A stretch of 64,000 nt of DNA. It comes from Prolixibacteraceae bacterium. Its GTDB lineage: Bacteria; Bacteroidota; Bacteroidia; Bacteroidales; Prolixibacteraceae. Positions 8,833 to 18,640 of the stretch are shown piece after piece. The stretch lies in the NCBI GenBank assembly GCA_019163175.1, contig JAFLKN010000016.1, positions 142,238-206,237 of the forward strand. Reading direction: 5' to 3'. Numbering within the stretch: the first letter of the stretch is position 1; each line of letters opens with the position of its first letter. The notes beneath the pieces are model-generated. The model searched no databases and was not told the origin of the DNA. It saw nothing but the letters and a program-made list of their open reading frames with translations. A program made the translations under genes and the position numbers.

Positions 8833-11121
8833 ATGACTCTAATGAAAAATATCACATACATCCTTTCGTGTCTGTTAATGCTGTTTGCCTGTTCAGGTAA
8901 AACCGAAAAGCAGGCACAGCACGATAATACCAACTATGTGAACACATTCATTGGCACCGGCGGACATGGACACACCTTCCCCGGGGCAACTGTTCCCTAC
9001 GGAATGGTACAATTAAGCCCCGATACCCGCACTTTTGGGTGGGATGCCTGTGGTGGTTATCACTATTCCGACAGTTCGATTATTGGTTTTAGCCACACGC
9101 ATTTAAGTGGAACAGGGATCAGCGATTTGGGCGATTTTCTGTTTATGCCTTTTTCCGGGCAAGCCCAAGTGGTTCCCGGTACTCCTGAAAATCCCGACGT
9201 AGGTTATCGCTCACGTTTTAAACACGAAAGCGAAAAAGCAGAACCCGGCTATTATTCGGTTTTGCTCGACGATGATAACATTCAGGCAGAACTGACATCC
9301 AACGTCCGTGCCGGATTTCACCGTTATACCTTTCATCAGGACAAAGTAAAAGGTATTATCATCGATCTGTCGCACACCATTTATCCCGACCATAATCCAT
9401 CGCACGAGTTTCAGATCATCAGCAATACTGAAATTGCCGGCTACAAAGGGTCTGGCGGTTGGGCAAAAGAACAGCATACCTGGTTTCATGCCAAATTCGA
9501 CCAACCATTTCAATGTGTTTTTTACGACAATGGAAAAATCGTGCCAGATGCGAAATCGGTAAAATCGAAAAAACTACTGGCAGTATTGACTTTTGGTACG
9601 AAGAACGATCAGAAAGTTTTGGCAAAAGTGGGTATTTCGCATGTCGATTACCAAGGAGCCAAAAGCAATCTTGAATCTGAGATTAAAGGTTGGGATTTTG
9701 ATGCGACAAGAAAAGCTGCCCGGGAACTTTGGGCAAAAGAACTCAACCAAATCCAGCTTGAAGGTGGAACTGAGGATGAAAAAACCATTTTTTACAGTTC
9801 GTTGTATCATACAGCCATTTGTCCGAATACGTTTAGCGATGTGGATGGCCGCTACCGCGGAATGGACCAGAAAATTCATCAGGCGAACGGTAAAACAATC
9901 TATACAGTGTTCTCTTTGTGGGATACTTTCCGTGCAGCTCATCCGCTGAAAACCATTCTCGATCCGAAGCGCGACAATGAATTTATTGAAACATTACTCA
10001 CCAAATACGATCAGGGCGGAACTTTACCCATGTGGGAGTTGATTGGAAACTATACCGGATGTATGATTGGTTATCATTCGGTTCCTGTAATTGTTGATGC
10101 TTATTTTAAAGGAATCCGTGATTTCGACTTTGAAAAAGCCTACAAAGCAATGGTTGAAACTGCAAATTATGACACTACCGGAATTCTTTTCCCTTCGAAA
10201 GGTGTACAGGAAAAATTAATGCCAAAAGCTAAATTATACAACGAAACCATGGGTTTCATTCCTTGCGATCTCGAATCAAAATCGGTTTCGAAAGCATTGG
10301 AGTATGCCTACAATGACTGGTGTATTGCACAGATGGCCAAGGAATTAGGTAAAACAGAGGATTATTCGCGATTTATGGAACGGTCGAAAAGATATATGCA
10401 GTATTACGACAAGGAAACTGGTTTTATGCGCGGAAAAAATCAGGATGGTTCATGGACTGAACCCTTTGATCCTCGAAATTCGCCACACAAAATAAGTAAT
10501 TACACCGAAGGAAACGCTTTTCAATGGTCGTGGTTCGTGCCTCATGATGTAAACGGGCTGGCTGAACTGGTTGGCGGAAAAGATAAGTTCGCAGAAAAGC
10601 TGGATACGCTTTTTTCAACAAGTTCTGAATTGAAAGGAGAAGATATATCGAGCGATATTACCGGCTTGATAGGCCAGTATGCGCATGGCAATGAGCCAAG
10701 TCACCACATTACGCACCTGTACAATTTTGCAGGTCAGGCATGGAAAACCCAAAAGCTCACCAACCAAATTATGCATGAGCTGTATTTCAACAATCCCAAT
10801 GGGCTGGCCGGAAATGAAGATTGTGGTCAAATGTCTGCCTGGTACGTCTTGAATGCCATGGGCTTCTATTCATTTTGCCCCGGCAAACCTGTGTATTCCA
10901 TTGGTCGTCCGGTTTTCGGCAAAGTGAATATTAATTTGCCTTCAGGTAAGACATTTACTATTACTGCAAAAAATAATACTCCTGAAAACTGTTATGTACA
11001 GTCGGTAAAACTGAATGGAATTGCATTGGAAAAACCATTTTTTAGCCATGAAGATATTTTAATGGGCGGAGCTCTGGAATTTGAAATGGGAGAGGTACCG
11101 AATACCAAATTGTTCAACTAA
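8833..11121 (+). CDS. GH92 alpha-mannosidase, canonical type, lipoprotein
   Basis: A 762-residue member of GH92, calcium-dependent inverting exo-alpha-mannosidases. The leader ends in a lipobox (MLFAC, Cys20); an alternative ATG three codons in (8842) also gives a good leader. The N-terminal beta-sandwich begins with YVNTFIGTGGHGHTFPGATVPYGMVQ, a GH92 hallmark. The (alpha/alpha)6 barrel carries EGNAFQWSWFVPHD (E559, likely the acid), GNEPSHH and GNEDCGQMSAWYV (660-672, with the acidic residues expected for the base). Length is typical. This is the most canonical of the three GH92 copies in the locus and strongly supports an alpha-mannoside substrate. Linkage preference cannot be read from sequence. 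Confidence 0.95.
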   Translation: MTLMKNITYILSCLLMLFACSGKTEKQAQHDNTNYVNTFIGTGGHGHTFPGATVPYGMVQLSPDTRTFGWDACGGYHYSDSSIIGFSHTHLSGTGISDLGDFLFMPFSGQAQVVPGTPENPDVGYRSRFKHESEKAEPGYYSVLLDDDNIQAELTSNVRAGFHRYTFHQDKVKGIIIDLSHTIYPDHNPSHEFQIISNTEIAGYKGSGGWAKEQHTWFHAKFDQPFQCVFYDNGKIVPDAKSVKSKKLLAVLTFGTKNDQKVLAKVGISHVDYQGAKSNLESEIKGWDFDATRKAARELWAKELNQIQLEGGTEDEKTIFYSSLYHTAICPNTFSDVDGRYRGMDQKIHQANGKTIYTVFSLWDTFRAAHPLKTILDPKRDNEFIETLLTKYDQGGTLPMWELIGNYTGCMIGYHSVPVIVDAYFKGIRDFDFEKAYKAMVETANYDTTGILFPSKGVQEKLMPKAKLYNETMGFIPCDLESKSVSKALEYAYNDWCIAQMAKELGKTEDYSRFMERSKRYMQYYDKETGFMRGKNQDGSWTEPFDPRNSPHKISNYTEGNAFQWSWFVPHDVNGLAELVGGKDKFAEKLDTLFSTSSELKGEDISSDITGLIGQYAHGNEPSHHITHLYNFAGQAWKTQKLTNQIMHELYFNNPNGLAGNEDCGQMSAWYVLNAMGFYSFCPGKPVYSIGRPVFGKVNINLPSGKTFTITAKNNTPENCYVQSVKLNGIALEKPFFSHEDILMGGALEFEMGEVPNTKLFN

Positions 11122-11133
11122 AACAAAAACGCT

Positions 11134-12402
11134 ATGAACCGAATTGCAATACTTTTAATCATTGTCATACTCCCGGCTTTAAATTTGAATGCACAGAATA
11201 AGCATGCAAAAAGTAGCAAATATATGAGCTATAAAGGGCTTGTAATGGCTGGTTATCAAGGCTGGTTTCGGGCACCCAAGGACGGATTACTTTATCCTGA
11301 CGAAAAACAGGTACGGATTGATATGTGGCCCGATGTGAGCGAATACGAGAAAACGTATCCGACTGGATTGAAGCTGGCCGATGGAAGTACTGCCCGCTTT
11401 TTCAGTTCAACCGATAAAAGTACGGTCGATCTGCATTTTAAATGGATGAAGCAATATGGGATAGATGGCGTTTTTATGCAGCGCTTTTTTAACATGACCA
11501 AGCCCAATGGTCCGCGTAACAGAACTACCGTCGTCCTTAAAAATGCGTTCGAGGCCGCTTCGAAATACGAACGTGCCATTGCTATAATGTATGATTTATC
11601 GGGCTTAAAAGCCACAGGAGAAGATTGTTCTTCGATTATTGAAGACTGGAAATACCTGGTTGATTCGCTTAAAGTGACCAATCAGGAAGGTGCTAAAACC
11701 TACTTGCAGCACAACGGCAAACCGCTGGTAACCATTTGGGGCATAGGTTTCCCCGACCGATCTTATAACATTCGCAAAATCGGACTCGACCGTTTAATCG
11801 ATTTTCTGAAAAATGATCCGAAATATGGTGGCTGTTCGGTGATGCTGGGCGTTCCCACATTCTGGCGCGATCTGAACGCTGATTGCAATCCCGACCCGTA
11901 TTTACACGAGCTAATTAAACAGGCCGACATTGTGCTTCCCTGGATGGTTCAGCGCTTTTCTCCCTTGCTACACAACGACATGGACCGTTATCGCGATGTA
12001 ATTCTTGCCGACATCAAATGGTGTCGCGAAAATCATATCGACTATGTACCCTGCGTTTATCCGGGATTTAGCTGGCATAACCTAAGTCGTTTTGAGTTTC
12101 CCGACAATGTGAAACCATCTGGCTCGATTCCCCGCCAGGGCGGACGTTTTTACTGGCAACAATTATCTACGGCCATCAATGCCGGAGCAACCATGCTTTA
12201 TGTGGCCATGTTTGACGAAGTGAACGAGGGAACTGCTATTTTTAAATGCTCCGACAACCCGCCAGTGAGCGATGTGGCAAAATTTGTGGGAATCGATGGG
12301 AAACCTTCCGACCATTATTTATGGTTGACCGGAGAAGCAGCAAAAATGTTACGAAAAGAAATTCCGGTGAATTTGGGGTTACCTGAACGGGTGAAAAAAT
12401 AG
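11134..12402 (+). CDS. GH71/GH99-like secreted protein (paralogue 2)
   Basis: A 422-residue protein with a short cleavable signal peptide (ends LNLNAQ) and no lipobox, so probably periplasmic. The family opening YKGLVMAGYQGWF is at about 33-45, followed by FKWMKQYGIDGVFMQRFF, IMYDLSG and YPGFSWHNL. The Glu pair is E362/E365 in MFDEVNEGT, where Asn replaces the Asp found between the two Glu in the other three copies. It starts 13 bases after the GH92 gene and is followed by a TIM-barrel isomerase-like gene. It likely acts on internal alpha-mannosidic bonds of imported oligosaccharides, by analogy with GH99; this has not been shown for the family. Confidence 0.75.
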   Translation: MNRIAILLIIVILPALNLNAQNKHAKSSKYMSYKGLVMAGYQGWFRAPKDGLLYPDEKQVRIDMWPDVSEYEKTYPTGLKLADGSTARFFSSTDKSTVDLHFKWMKQYGIDGVFMQRFFNMTKPNGPRNRTTVVLKNAFEAASKYERAIAIMYDLSGLKATGEDCSSIIEDWKYLVDSLKVTNQEGAKTYLQHNGKPLVTIWGIGFPDRSYNIRKIGLDRLIDFLKNDPKYGGCSVMLGVPTFWRDLNADCNPDPYLHELIKQADIVLPWMVQRFSPLLHNDMDRYRDVILADIKWCRENHIDYVPCVYPGFSWHNLSRFEFPDNVKPSGSIPRQGGRFYWQQLSTAINAGATMLYVAMFDEVNEGTAIFKCSDNPPVSDVAKFVGIDGKPSDHYLWLTGEAAKMLRKEIPVNLGLPERVKK

Positions 12403-12419
12403 TTGAAAAAACGAAGATT

Positions 12420-13334
12420 ATGGGGCACAGGAAATATTTAAAAGACCGATTATTCATTTCATTCTTAATTCTCCTGATTTCTTTTACAATATGCGTTTCT
12501 GTTGAGGCAGCGGGTATTGATAAGAAAAATGCCTCAAAATCGGGTTGGTCTTTGGCTGCTTACAATTTCGGAAGTCTTGGTAAACTTTCGCCTGAAGCAC
12601 AAATTGACCTTCTGAAAAAAACAGGTTACAAAGGGATCATTTTAAGTTGCGAAACAAAAGAAGACTTTCAAAATCTGGACAGGTACTTTGAAAAGGCCGG
12701 GAAGATCAAAGATTTTAAAATTGAAGCGGTTTTCGAACGGTACAACTTCACCGATTCAACATCCAGAAAAGAACGATGGAGAAAGGTAGTTGATAAGATT
12801 TCAGGTACCGGCGCCAAACTGTGGATCATTTTCGGGAAAAAGGCGGAAGGAATTACCGATGGTTTTATTGAAGCGAAATTGAGTGAAATGGTCAGCTATT
12901 CAGCGAGTAAAAAAGTTGAAGTGATACTTTACCCGCACAGCAAATGTTACATTGCCTCGGCTGAAACAGCGTTACCTTTTATTGAAAAGATTGGCCATCC
13001 CAACCTGAAACTGGCAGTGCACCTTTGCCATGAAATTCGTGCAGGAAACGGATCGCGTATAGATCAGGTGTTTGACCGGGTTAAAGACCACATTGGCGCT
13101 GTTACGCTCGCCGGAACCGATTCTGTGGCCGATTTTTCGGCTCCAAAACTGATGGATAGCAGTACCATTATGCCTCTGGGACGAGGAAACTACGACCTTA
13201 ACCGTTTCCTTGAACCACTCCGGAATTCAGGATACAAAGGTGTTGTAGGGTTTATCAACTTCAAGATTGAAGAAGATCCGGAAACTTATCTCGATGCCTC
13301 CATGAAGGTTTGGAGGACATTAACTAAACAATGA
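12420..13334 (+). CDS. Secreted xylose-isomerase-like TIM-barrel protein (sugar isomerase/epimerase family)
   Basis: A 304-residue protein with an N-terminal signal or anchor segment (about residues 11-30) and a (beta/alpha)8 xylose-isomerase-like domain. Visible strands include GYKGIILSC, KIEAVFERY, AKLWIIFG, KVEVILYPH, NLKLAVHLCHE and AVTLAGTDS. Classical members act on cytosolic sugars, but this copy is exported. Exported members of this superfamily are known from bacterial systems that handle 3-keto-glycosides, where they work as eliminases next to Gfo/Idh oxidoreductases; a Gfo/Idh gene is in this locus. It lies between a GH99-like gene and a sulfatase with short spacers, so it belongs to the same transcript. 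The substrate is unknown. Confidence 0.75.
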   Translation: MGHRKYLKDRLFISFLILLISFTICVSVEAAGIDKKNASKSGWSLAAYNFGSLGKLSPEAQIDLLKKTGYKGIILSCETKEDFQNLDRYFEKAGKIKDFKIEAVFERYNFTDSTSRKERWRKVVDKISGTGAKLWIIFGKKAEGITDGFIEAKLSEMVSYSASKKVEVILYPHSKCYIASAETALPFIEKIGHPNLKLAVHLCHEIRAGNGSRIDQVFDRVKDHIGAVTLAGTDSVADFSAPKLMDSSTIMPLGRGNYDLNRFLEPLRNSGYKGVVGFINFKIEEDPETYLDASMKVWRTLTKQ

Positions 13335-13347
13335 AAACAAGATAGAT

Positions 13348-14718
13348 ATGAAAAATTCGATATTGCTCATGGCTGCCGTAGCCGGATCGCTAGTTGCTCA
13401 CGAAGCTTCGGCGGCAAAGACAAACCGGCAAAAATCCGATAAAAATGTACTGTTTATAGTTGTCGATGATCTGACAACCACCTTGGGTTGTTATGGTCAT
13501 CCAACAGTTAAAACCCCCAACATCGATCGGTTGGCCAAAATGGGTGTCCGGTATAATCATGCTTATTGCAATTATGCTGTTTGCGGACCAAGCCGTTCGT
13601 CGTTCCTCACCGGATTAAAGCCCGAAACAACCACGATTCTCGACAATCGGAAAACCCTTCAGTCGGTGCTTGGTGACCGGGTTACTTTGCCCTATTTGTT
13701 TAAGCAGAATGGTTTTTACACCATGAGTCTGGGAAAAGTTTTTCACGGCGACAAAGATCACAACGACCCAAAAGCATGGGACGAAATTTACGGATATAGT
13801 CCAACTCCGATTGGTAAAACCGGCGAAAAACGCAATATGACCGATGGTGTACTAAAATGGTGCGAATGGATGTCTGCCGAAGGCGACGACGAAGACCAGC
13901 CCGACGGACAAATTGCCCGGAAAGCAGTTGAATTTATTTCAGCAAAGAAAGAAAAGCCTTTCTTTCTGGCAGTGGGATTTCACAAACCGCACGACCCGTT
14001 TTTTGCGCCAAAAAAATACTTCGACATGTATCCGCTCGAAGTGTGCAATCCGCCGGTTTTGCCTGAAGGATGGAAGCCTCCTTACAAGCACACTTTGCCA
14101 GGCGAATCGGATGTTTTCAATAAGTTTACCGATAAGGACAAGCGCGAATTTCTGCGATCGTATTATGCCTGCACCAGCTTTTTAGATGCACAGGTGGGTA
14201 AACTCCTGAAAGTCCTGGAAGAAACCAATCAGCTCGAAAACACATTGATCGTATTTTTTGGCGATCATGGCTACCATTTGGGCGAACACAACTGGTGGAA
14301 CAAAGTGACCATTTTCGAAAAAGGCACAAGGGCGCCATTTTTCATGGCCGGTCAATCGGTTGGTAAAAAGGGAGTTGTATCGAATGCGATGTTCGAATAC
14401 ATCGATATTTACCCTACACTGGCCGAATTGCTGAAACTCAAAAATACTCCTGAATATCTCGAAGGAAAGAGCTTTGCCAAAGTGGTGAAAAATCCTTCAA
14501 AACCATTCCGTAGTTCAGTTCAGGCGGTTGTCTCTCGTGGAGATATGCTTGGCCGGATGGTTAAAAATGAGAAATGGCGATACATCGAATGGGACAAAGG
14601 CCAGAAAGGCATTGAATTGTACGATCAGCTGAATGATCCGGTTGAATATAATAATCTAGCCAACCTTCCGGAATACGCAGAAACTATTCAGGAAATGAAG
14701 AAGTTAATGTATCATTAA
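13348..14718 (+). CDS. Type I sulfatase, iduronate-2-sulfatase-like
   Basis: A 456-residue exported sulfatase. The signal peptide ends near HEASAAK. Metal ligands D40-D41 lie in VVDDLTTTLGCYG and the formylglycine motif is CGPSR (Cys79) followed by SSFLTG. The arrangement resembles iduronate-2-sulfatase-type enzymes (S1_7-like): FFLAVGFHKPHDPFFAPKKYFDMY and FFGDHGYHLGEHNWWNK. No key residue is missing. It is a different subtype from the sulfatase at 6369, suggesting that the glycan carries sulfate at more than one position. It sits 13 bases after the TIM-barrel gene and just before the second GH92. Subfamily is judged by motif only. Confidence 0.92.
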   Translation: MKNSILLMAAVAGSLVAHEASAAKTNRQKSDKNVLFIVVDDLTTTLGCYGHPTVKTPNIDRLAKMGVRYNHAYCNYAVCGPSRSSFLTGLKPETTTILDNRKTLQSVLGDRVTLPYLFKQNGFYTMSLGKVFHGDKDHNDPKAWDEIYGYSPTPIGKTGEKRNMTDGVLKWCEWMSAEGDDEDQPDGQIARKAVEFISAKKEKPFFLAVGFHKPHDPFFAPKKYFDMYPLEVCNPPVLPEGWKPPYKHTLPGESDVFNKFTDKDKREFLRSYYACTSFLDAQVGKLLKVLEETNQLENTLIVFFGDHGYHLGEHNWWNKVTIFEKGTRAPFFMAGQSVGKKGVVSNAMFEYIDIYPTLAELLKLKNTPEYLEGKSFAKVVKNPSKPFRSSVQAVVSRGDMLGRMVKNEKWRYIEWDKGQKGIELYDQLNDPVEYNNLANLPEYAETIQEMKKLMYH

Positions 14719-14756
14719 GAAAAATTACGAACCAATACTTACAAAAGATAAACCTA

Positions 14757-17012
14757 ATGAAACCATTATTTGCAACCTTACTTATTTTGTTCTTTCTGTT
14801 GCCTCTGGCCGGAAAATCACAAACAGGCAAAGATCCTGTCGACCATGTAAATCCCTACATGGGCAACATTAGTCATTTGCTGGTACCCACCTTTCCAACC
14901 GTCCATTTGCCCAACAGCATGTTACGGGTTTATCCTGAAAGGGGCGATTTTACGGGCGACTTATTAAAAGGCCTACCACTGGTAGTTACTAGTCACAGGG
15001 GTAAATCGGCCTTCAATCTTAGTCCGTTTCAGGGAAGCGATAAAGCATTGCAACCAGTATTAAATTACAGCTACGATCTTGAAAAAATCAGGCCGTATTC
15101 CTATTCGGTTTACCTCGACGATCAGCAAACCACCATTGAATACGCCGTTTCGCATCAGGCAGCTATTTATAGCATGGAGTTTGCAAAAACAGAACCGGTG
15201 TCGCTCATCGTAAACTCAAAAGATGGCGAATTAAAATGGAATGGAACAGCAATATCAGGTTATCAACAACTGGAAAACAACACACGGGTTTTTATTTATC
15301 TTGAACCCGAAACAAAGCCAGCGAAGCAAGTTGCATTGGTTAATAATCAGATCAAAGAAGAACAAAGCACCGCAAAAGGGAGGAATGCCTGTTTGGTCTT
15401 AAAATATCCTGAAAATACAGGTTCAGTAAAAATTCGCTACGGAATTTCGTTCATCAGCGAAGAGCAGGCAGCAAAAAACCTTAGCCGCGAAATTTCAAAT
15501 TTCGACCTGAAAAAAGTAGCCCAAAAAGGCCGTGAGATTTGGAACAAAGCTTTGCAGAAAACGAGTGTGAGCGGGGGAACTCCAGATGAACTATCCGTTT
15601 TTTACACCTCGGTTTACCGCACTTACGAACGTCCGGTCTGCATTTCTGAAGATGGAAAATACTTCAGCGCGTTCGACCATAAAATACACAACGACGAAGG
15701 CAAACCATTTTTCACCGACGACTGGATTTGGGATACTTATCGGGCCACCCATCCGCTTCGCGTAATTACTGAGCCTGAAATGGAGCAGAATATCATCTAC
15801 TCGTTTCTCCGGATGTCGGAACAAATGGAAAACTTTTGGTGGCCAACTTTCCCTGAAATTACTGGCGACAGTCGCCGAATGAATTCGAACCACGGAGTTG
15901 CAACAGTTATCGATGCTTATAAGAAAGGGATTAAAGGCTTCGATCTGGCAAAAGTTTACGAAGCCTGTAAAATGGGCATCACCGAAAAAACGCTGGCTCC
16001 CTGGTCGGGTAAACCTGCCGGCGAACTGGATAAGTTTTACAAAGAACATGGCTACATTCCGGCATTAAAAGAAGGCGAATCCGAAACGATTGCCGAAGTG
16101 CACCATTTTGAAAGAAGGCAGCCTGTTGCTGTAACATTGGGAACGGCCTACGATGAGTGGTGCCTTGCTCAAATTGCCAAAGAGCTCGGCAATACCAACG
16201 ATTTTGAATATTTTCAGAAGCGATCGTTGAATTACCGCAACCTGTTTCATCCTGAAACTCATTTTTTCCATCCGAAAGACAAAGGCGGAAAGTTTATTCA
16301 GCCTTTTGATTATGTATTTTCAGGAGGACAGGGAGCCCGTGGATTTTACGGCGAGAACAACGCGTGGATCTACCGTTGGGACGTGCAACACAACATTGCC
16401 GATCTGATCAAATTGATGAACGGCAATCAGAATTTCATAAAAAACCTCGACGATATGTTTGCACAGCCATTGGGCAAGGGCAAATTCGATTTCTATGCAC
16501 AATTGCCCGACCATACAGGCAACGTTGGGCAATTTTCGATGGCCAACGAGCCGTCGCTGCACATTCCATACCTGTACAATTATGCCGGTCAGCCCTGGAA
16601 AACCCAGAAACGCATCCGCACATTGCTCGATCAGTGGTTCCGAAACGATTTGATGGGTGTTCCCGGCGATGAAGATGGAGGTGGAATGTCGGCATTTGTT
16701 GTTTTTTCTCAAATGGGCTTTTATCCTGTAACTCCCGGATTACCAATCTACAACATCGGAAGTCCTGTTTTCAGCGAATCGGTGGTTCAATTGGGCAATG
16801 GCAAGAAATTTAAAATCGTTGCAGAGAATGCCGGTCCTCAAAATAAATACATACAATCGGCAAAACTGAATGGAAAGAACTGGGACAAACCCTGGTTTAG
16901 TCATGATGACCTAAAAAATGGCGGTGAGTTACAACTTATAATGGGGCCAAAAGCCAACAAAACATGGGGCGCGAAGCCCGAAAATGCACCACCGTCGTTT
17001 GTTTCTAATTAG
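14757..17012 (+). CDS. GH92-family protein, divergent subtype (copy 2)
   Basis: A 751-residue exported protein, signal peptide ending near GKSQ, no lipobox. It has both GH92 domains but differs from the canonical copy. The N-terminus reads VDHVNPYMGNISHLLVPTFPTVHLPNSM instead of the FIGTGGHGHTFPGA block. In the barrel, ENNAWIYRWDVQHNIADL (E533) corresponds to the acid region and GDEDGGGMSAFVVF (D638-E639-D640) to the base region. The acidic residues are kept, so it is probably active, but pocket-lining differences suggest another linkage or a modified, for example sulfated, mannoside. It closely resembles the copy at 24031. It follows a sulfatase and is followed by another. Confidence 0.88.
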   Translation: MKPLFATLLILFFLLPLAGKSQTGKDPVDHVNPYMGNISHLLVPTFPTVHLPNSMLRVYPERGDFTGDLLKGLPLVVTSHRGKSAFNLSPFQGSDKALQPVLNYSYDLEKIRPYSYSVYLDDQQTTIEYAVSHQAAIYSMEFAKTEPVSLIVNSKDGELKWNGTAISGYQQLENNTRVFIYLEPETKPAKQVALVNNQIKEEQSTAKGRNACLVLKYPENTGSVKIRYGISFISEEQAAKNLSREISNFDLKKVAQKGREIWNKALQKTSVSGGTPDELSVFYTSVYRTYERPVCISEDGKYFSAFDHKIHNDEGKPFFTDDWIWDTYRATHPLRVITEPEMEQNIIYSFLRMSEQMENFWWPTFPEITGDSRRMNSNHGVATVIDAYKKGIKGFDLAKVYEACKMGITEKTLAPWSGKPAGELDKFYKEHGYIPALKEGESETIAEVHHFERRQPVAVTLGTAYDEWCLAQIAKELGNTNDFEYFQKRSLNYRNLFHPETHFFHPKDKGGKFIQPFDYVFSGGQGARGFYGENNAWIYRWDVQHNIADLIKLMNGNQNFIKNLDDMFAQPLGKGKFDFYAQLPDHTGNVGQFSMANEPSLHIPYLYNYAGQPWKTQKRIRTLLDQWFRNDLMGVPGDEDGGGMSAFVVFSQMGFYPVTPGLPIYNIGSPVFSESVVQLGNGKKFKIVAENAGPQNKYIQSAKLNGKNWDKPWFSHDDLKNGGELQLIMGPKANKTWGAKPENAPPSFVSN

Positions 17013-17037
17013 TCGTCAAAGTTTCGAAAAGAAAATT

Positions 17038-18621
17038 ATGAAAGAGCTAAGAAAATCTGTCGTACTACTTGGAGGTTTGGTTGTAAGTTCAAGCTTTCTG
17101 TCTTTTTCTCAAGAGAAAGCAAAGCCTAATATCCTCCTGATAATGACCGACCAGCAAGCCTGGGATGCAGTGGGCTATTCAGGAAATAAAAAGATTAAAA
17201 CGCCGAATTTAGACAGGTTGGCAAGTGAGGGTATAAATTTTAGTCATGCTGTGACACCGTGCCCTGTTTGCACACCTGCCCGTACTTCTATCTTAACCGG
17301 TCGATTAACCGAAACGACCACCATCCGAAATAACAATGATGCCAAAACAGGCGATTGTTATTATCCCACGTTCGATGAAATTCTTACGAAAAGAGGATAT
17401 GCCACCGAAGTTTATGGCAAATTCCATTCGCCCGAACACATGGCAAGAGTGTACATGAATCCTCCGGTAGAAGGAATGAATGGCACTGACCCTATTGTAC
17501 ACTGGGAACCCATTTACGTAAAATACATCAGAGCGAAATTTCCCAAAAGGCCTTTGAAACCAGGCGAACTATACGAAACTACTTTCTACGGAGGCACGGT
17601 TCCTTACCGACTCGATCCAACCGACCGGTACTATAAATATCTGCCTTCAGGAATAATCCCTGAAGATGAACTAAAACGGAAATTGAGTCAGGCTGATATT
17701 TATGGAGTGCTCGATTTGCCTGCTGATTATACCATTACTGCTGTACAGGGCAAGCAAACAATTGATGCTTTGGAACGATTGAAAAATGAACAGTTTATGC
17801 TGACCTGCTCTTTTCACTGTCCGCATGTGCCAATAACTCCTTCAGAACCCTTCGCTTCGATGTACAAAGCATCCGAAATGCTGACACCCCTTTCGATCGA
17901 AGACAGCAGGAAAAACTCGCCTTACAATCCGGGTAAAATTGAGGTTCCGTACAACGAAAAAGACAAAGTGCAGTACATGACTGCCAACTACTATGCATTT
18001 GTTACCGAAATCGATGAATGGGTTGGAAAAATTCTGAAAAAACTGGATGATTTGAAATTAACCGACAACACGCTGGTAATCTTTGTTTCCGACCATGGCG
18101 AAATGCTTGGTGCACATGGGATGCGTGGTAAATTCAATTTCTACGAAGAGTCGGTAAGGGTGCCTTTTTTATTTCGTTATCCTGGGAAGATTAAAGCAGG
18201 TCAAATCGTTTCAACTCCGGTTTCAGTTCTCAATATTTTCCCGACAATTCTCGAATATGCAGGTTTAAAAAATATTGCTTCGGATGGTTATTCGCTAAAA
18301 GGGGTAATGGAAGGAACCGCATTGCCCAAATATGATTTTGCGATATCGGAATGGGACTGGCACAATGAAAATGTCCCGTCAATAATGATCCGTACAGAGC
18401 ATTGGAAATTGATGACCACGCACCGAACCGGAGGCAAAAATGTGGAGGCGCTTTTCGATTTGAAAAACGACCCGTTTGAAATAAATAACCTTTTGGGAAC
18501 AAATCCTGAACGATTCAAATACCAAAAAACGGCCGAAGATTTGCGTTCGAAATTGGTGGAATACTTGAATGAGCTTAACTACCCGCTTGTCAAAGGGATA
18601 GAGAAAAGAATTTTGTTTTAA
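17038..18621 (+). CDS. Type I sulfatase (CTPAR, D-Q subtype)
   Basis: A 527-residue exported sulfatase. The start at 17038 gives a proper signal peptide (MKELRKSVVLLGG...SFS); the upstream in-frame extension overlaps the GH92 gene and is not used. The first metal motif is TDQQAWD (D38-Q39), i.e. Asp-Gln in place of Asp-Asp, which occurs in several sulfatase subfamilies. The formylglycine motif is CTPAR (Cys78). Other blocks: TCSFHCPHVP, VSDHGEMLGAHGM, LFDLKNDPFEINNLL. It is closely related to the catalytic part of the large sulfatase at 29365 through the same D-Q subtype and matching middle and C-terminal blocks. The pair may attack the same sulfate position at different cell locations. Confidence 0.92.
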   Translation: MKELRKSVVLLGGLVVSSSFLSFSQEKAKPNILLIMTDQQAWDAVGYSGNKKIKTPNLDRLASEGINFSHAVTPCPVCTPARTSILTGRLTETTTIRNNNDAKTGDCYYPTFDEILTKRGYATEVYGKFHSPEHMARVYMNPPVEGMNGTDPIVHWEPIYVKYIRAKFPKRPLKPGELYETTFYGGTVPYRLDPTDRYYKYLPSGIIPEDELKRKLSQADIYGVLDLPADYTITAVQGKQTIDALERLKNEQFMLTCSFHCPHVPITPSEPFASMYKASEMLTPLSIEDSRKNSPYNPGKIEVPYNEKDKVQYMTANYYAFVTEIDEWVGKILKKLDDLKLTDNTLVIFVSDHGEMLGAHGMRGKFNFYEESVRVPFLFRYPGKIKAGQIVSTPVSVLNIFPTILEYAGLKNIASDGYSLKGVMEGTALPKYDFAISEWDWHNENVPSIMIRTEHWKLMTTHRTGGKNVEALFDLKNDPFEINNLLGTNPERFKYQKTAEDLRSKLVEYLNELNYPLVKGIEKRILF

Positions 18622-18640
18622 TGCTGTAATAATTTTTGAA

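Noticed and set aside
9211..9949. Several plus- and minus-strand frames of about 70-122 codons within the canonical GH92 gene
   Set aside because: All overlap the GH92 frame, show no signal peptides or motifs, and reflect the codon bias of the real gene.
15591..16746. Long antisense frames (up to 152 codons) in the second GH92 gene
   Set aside because: Antisense to highly conserved GH92 blocks, without recognisable domains; not independent genes.
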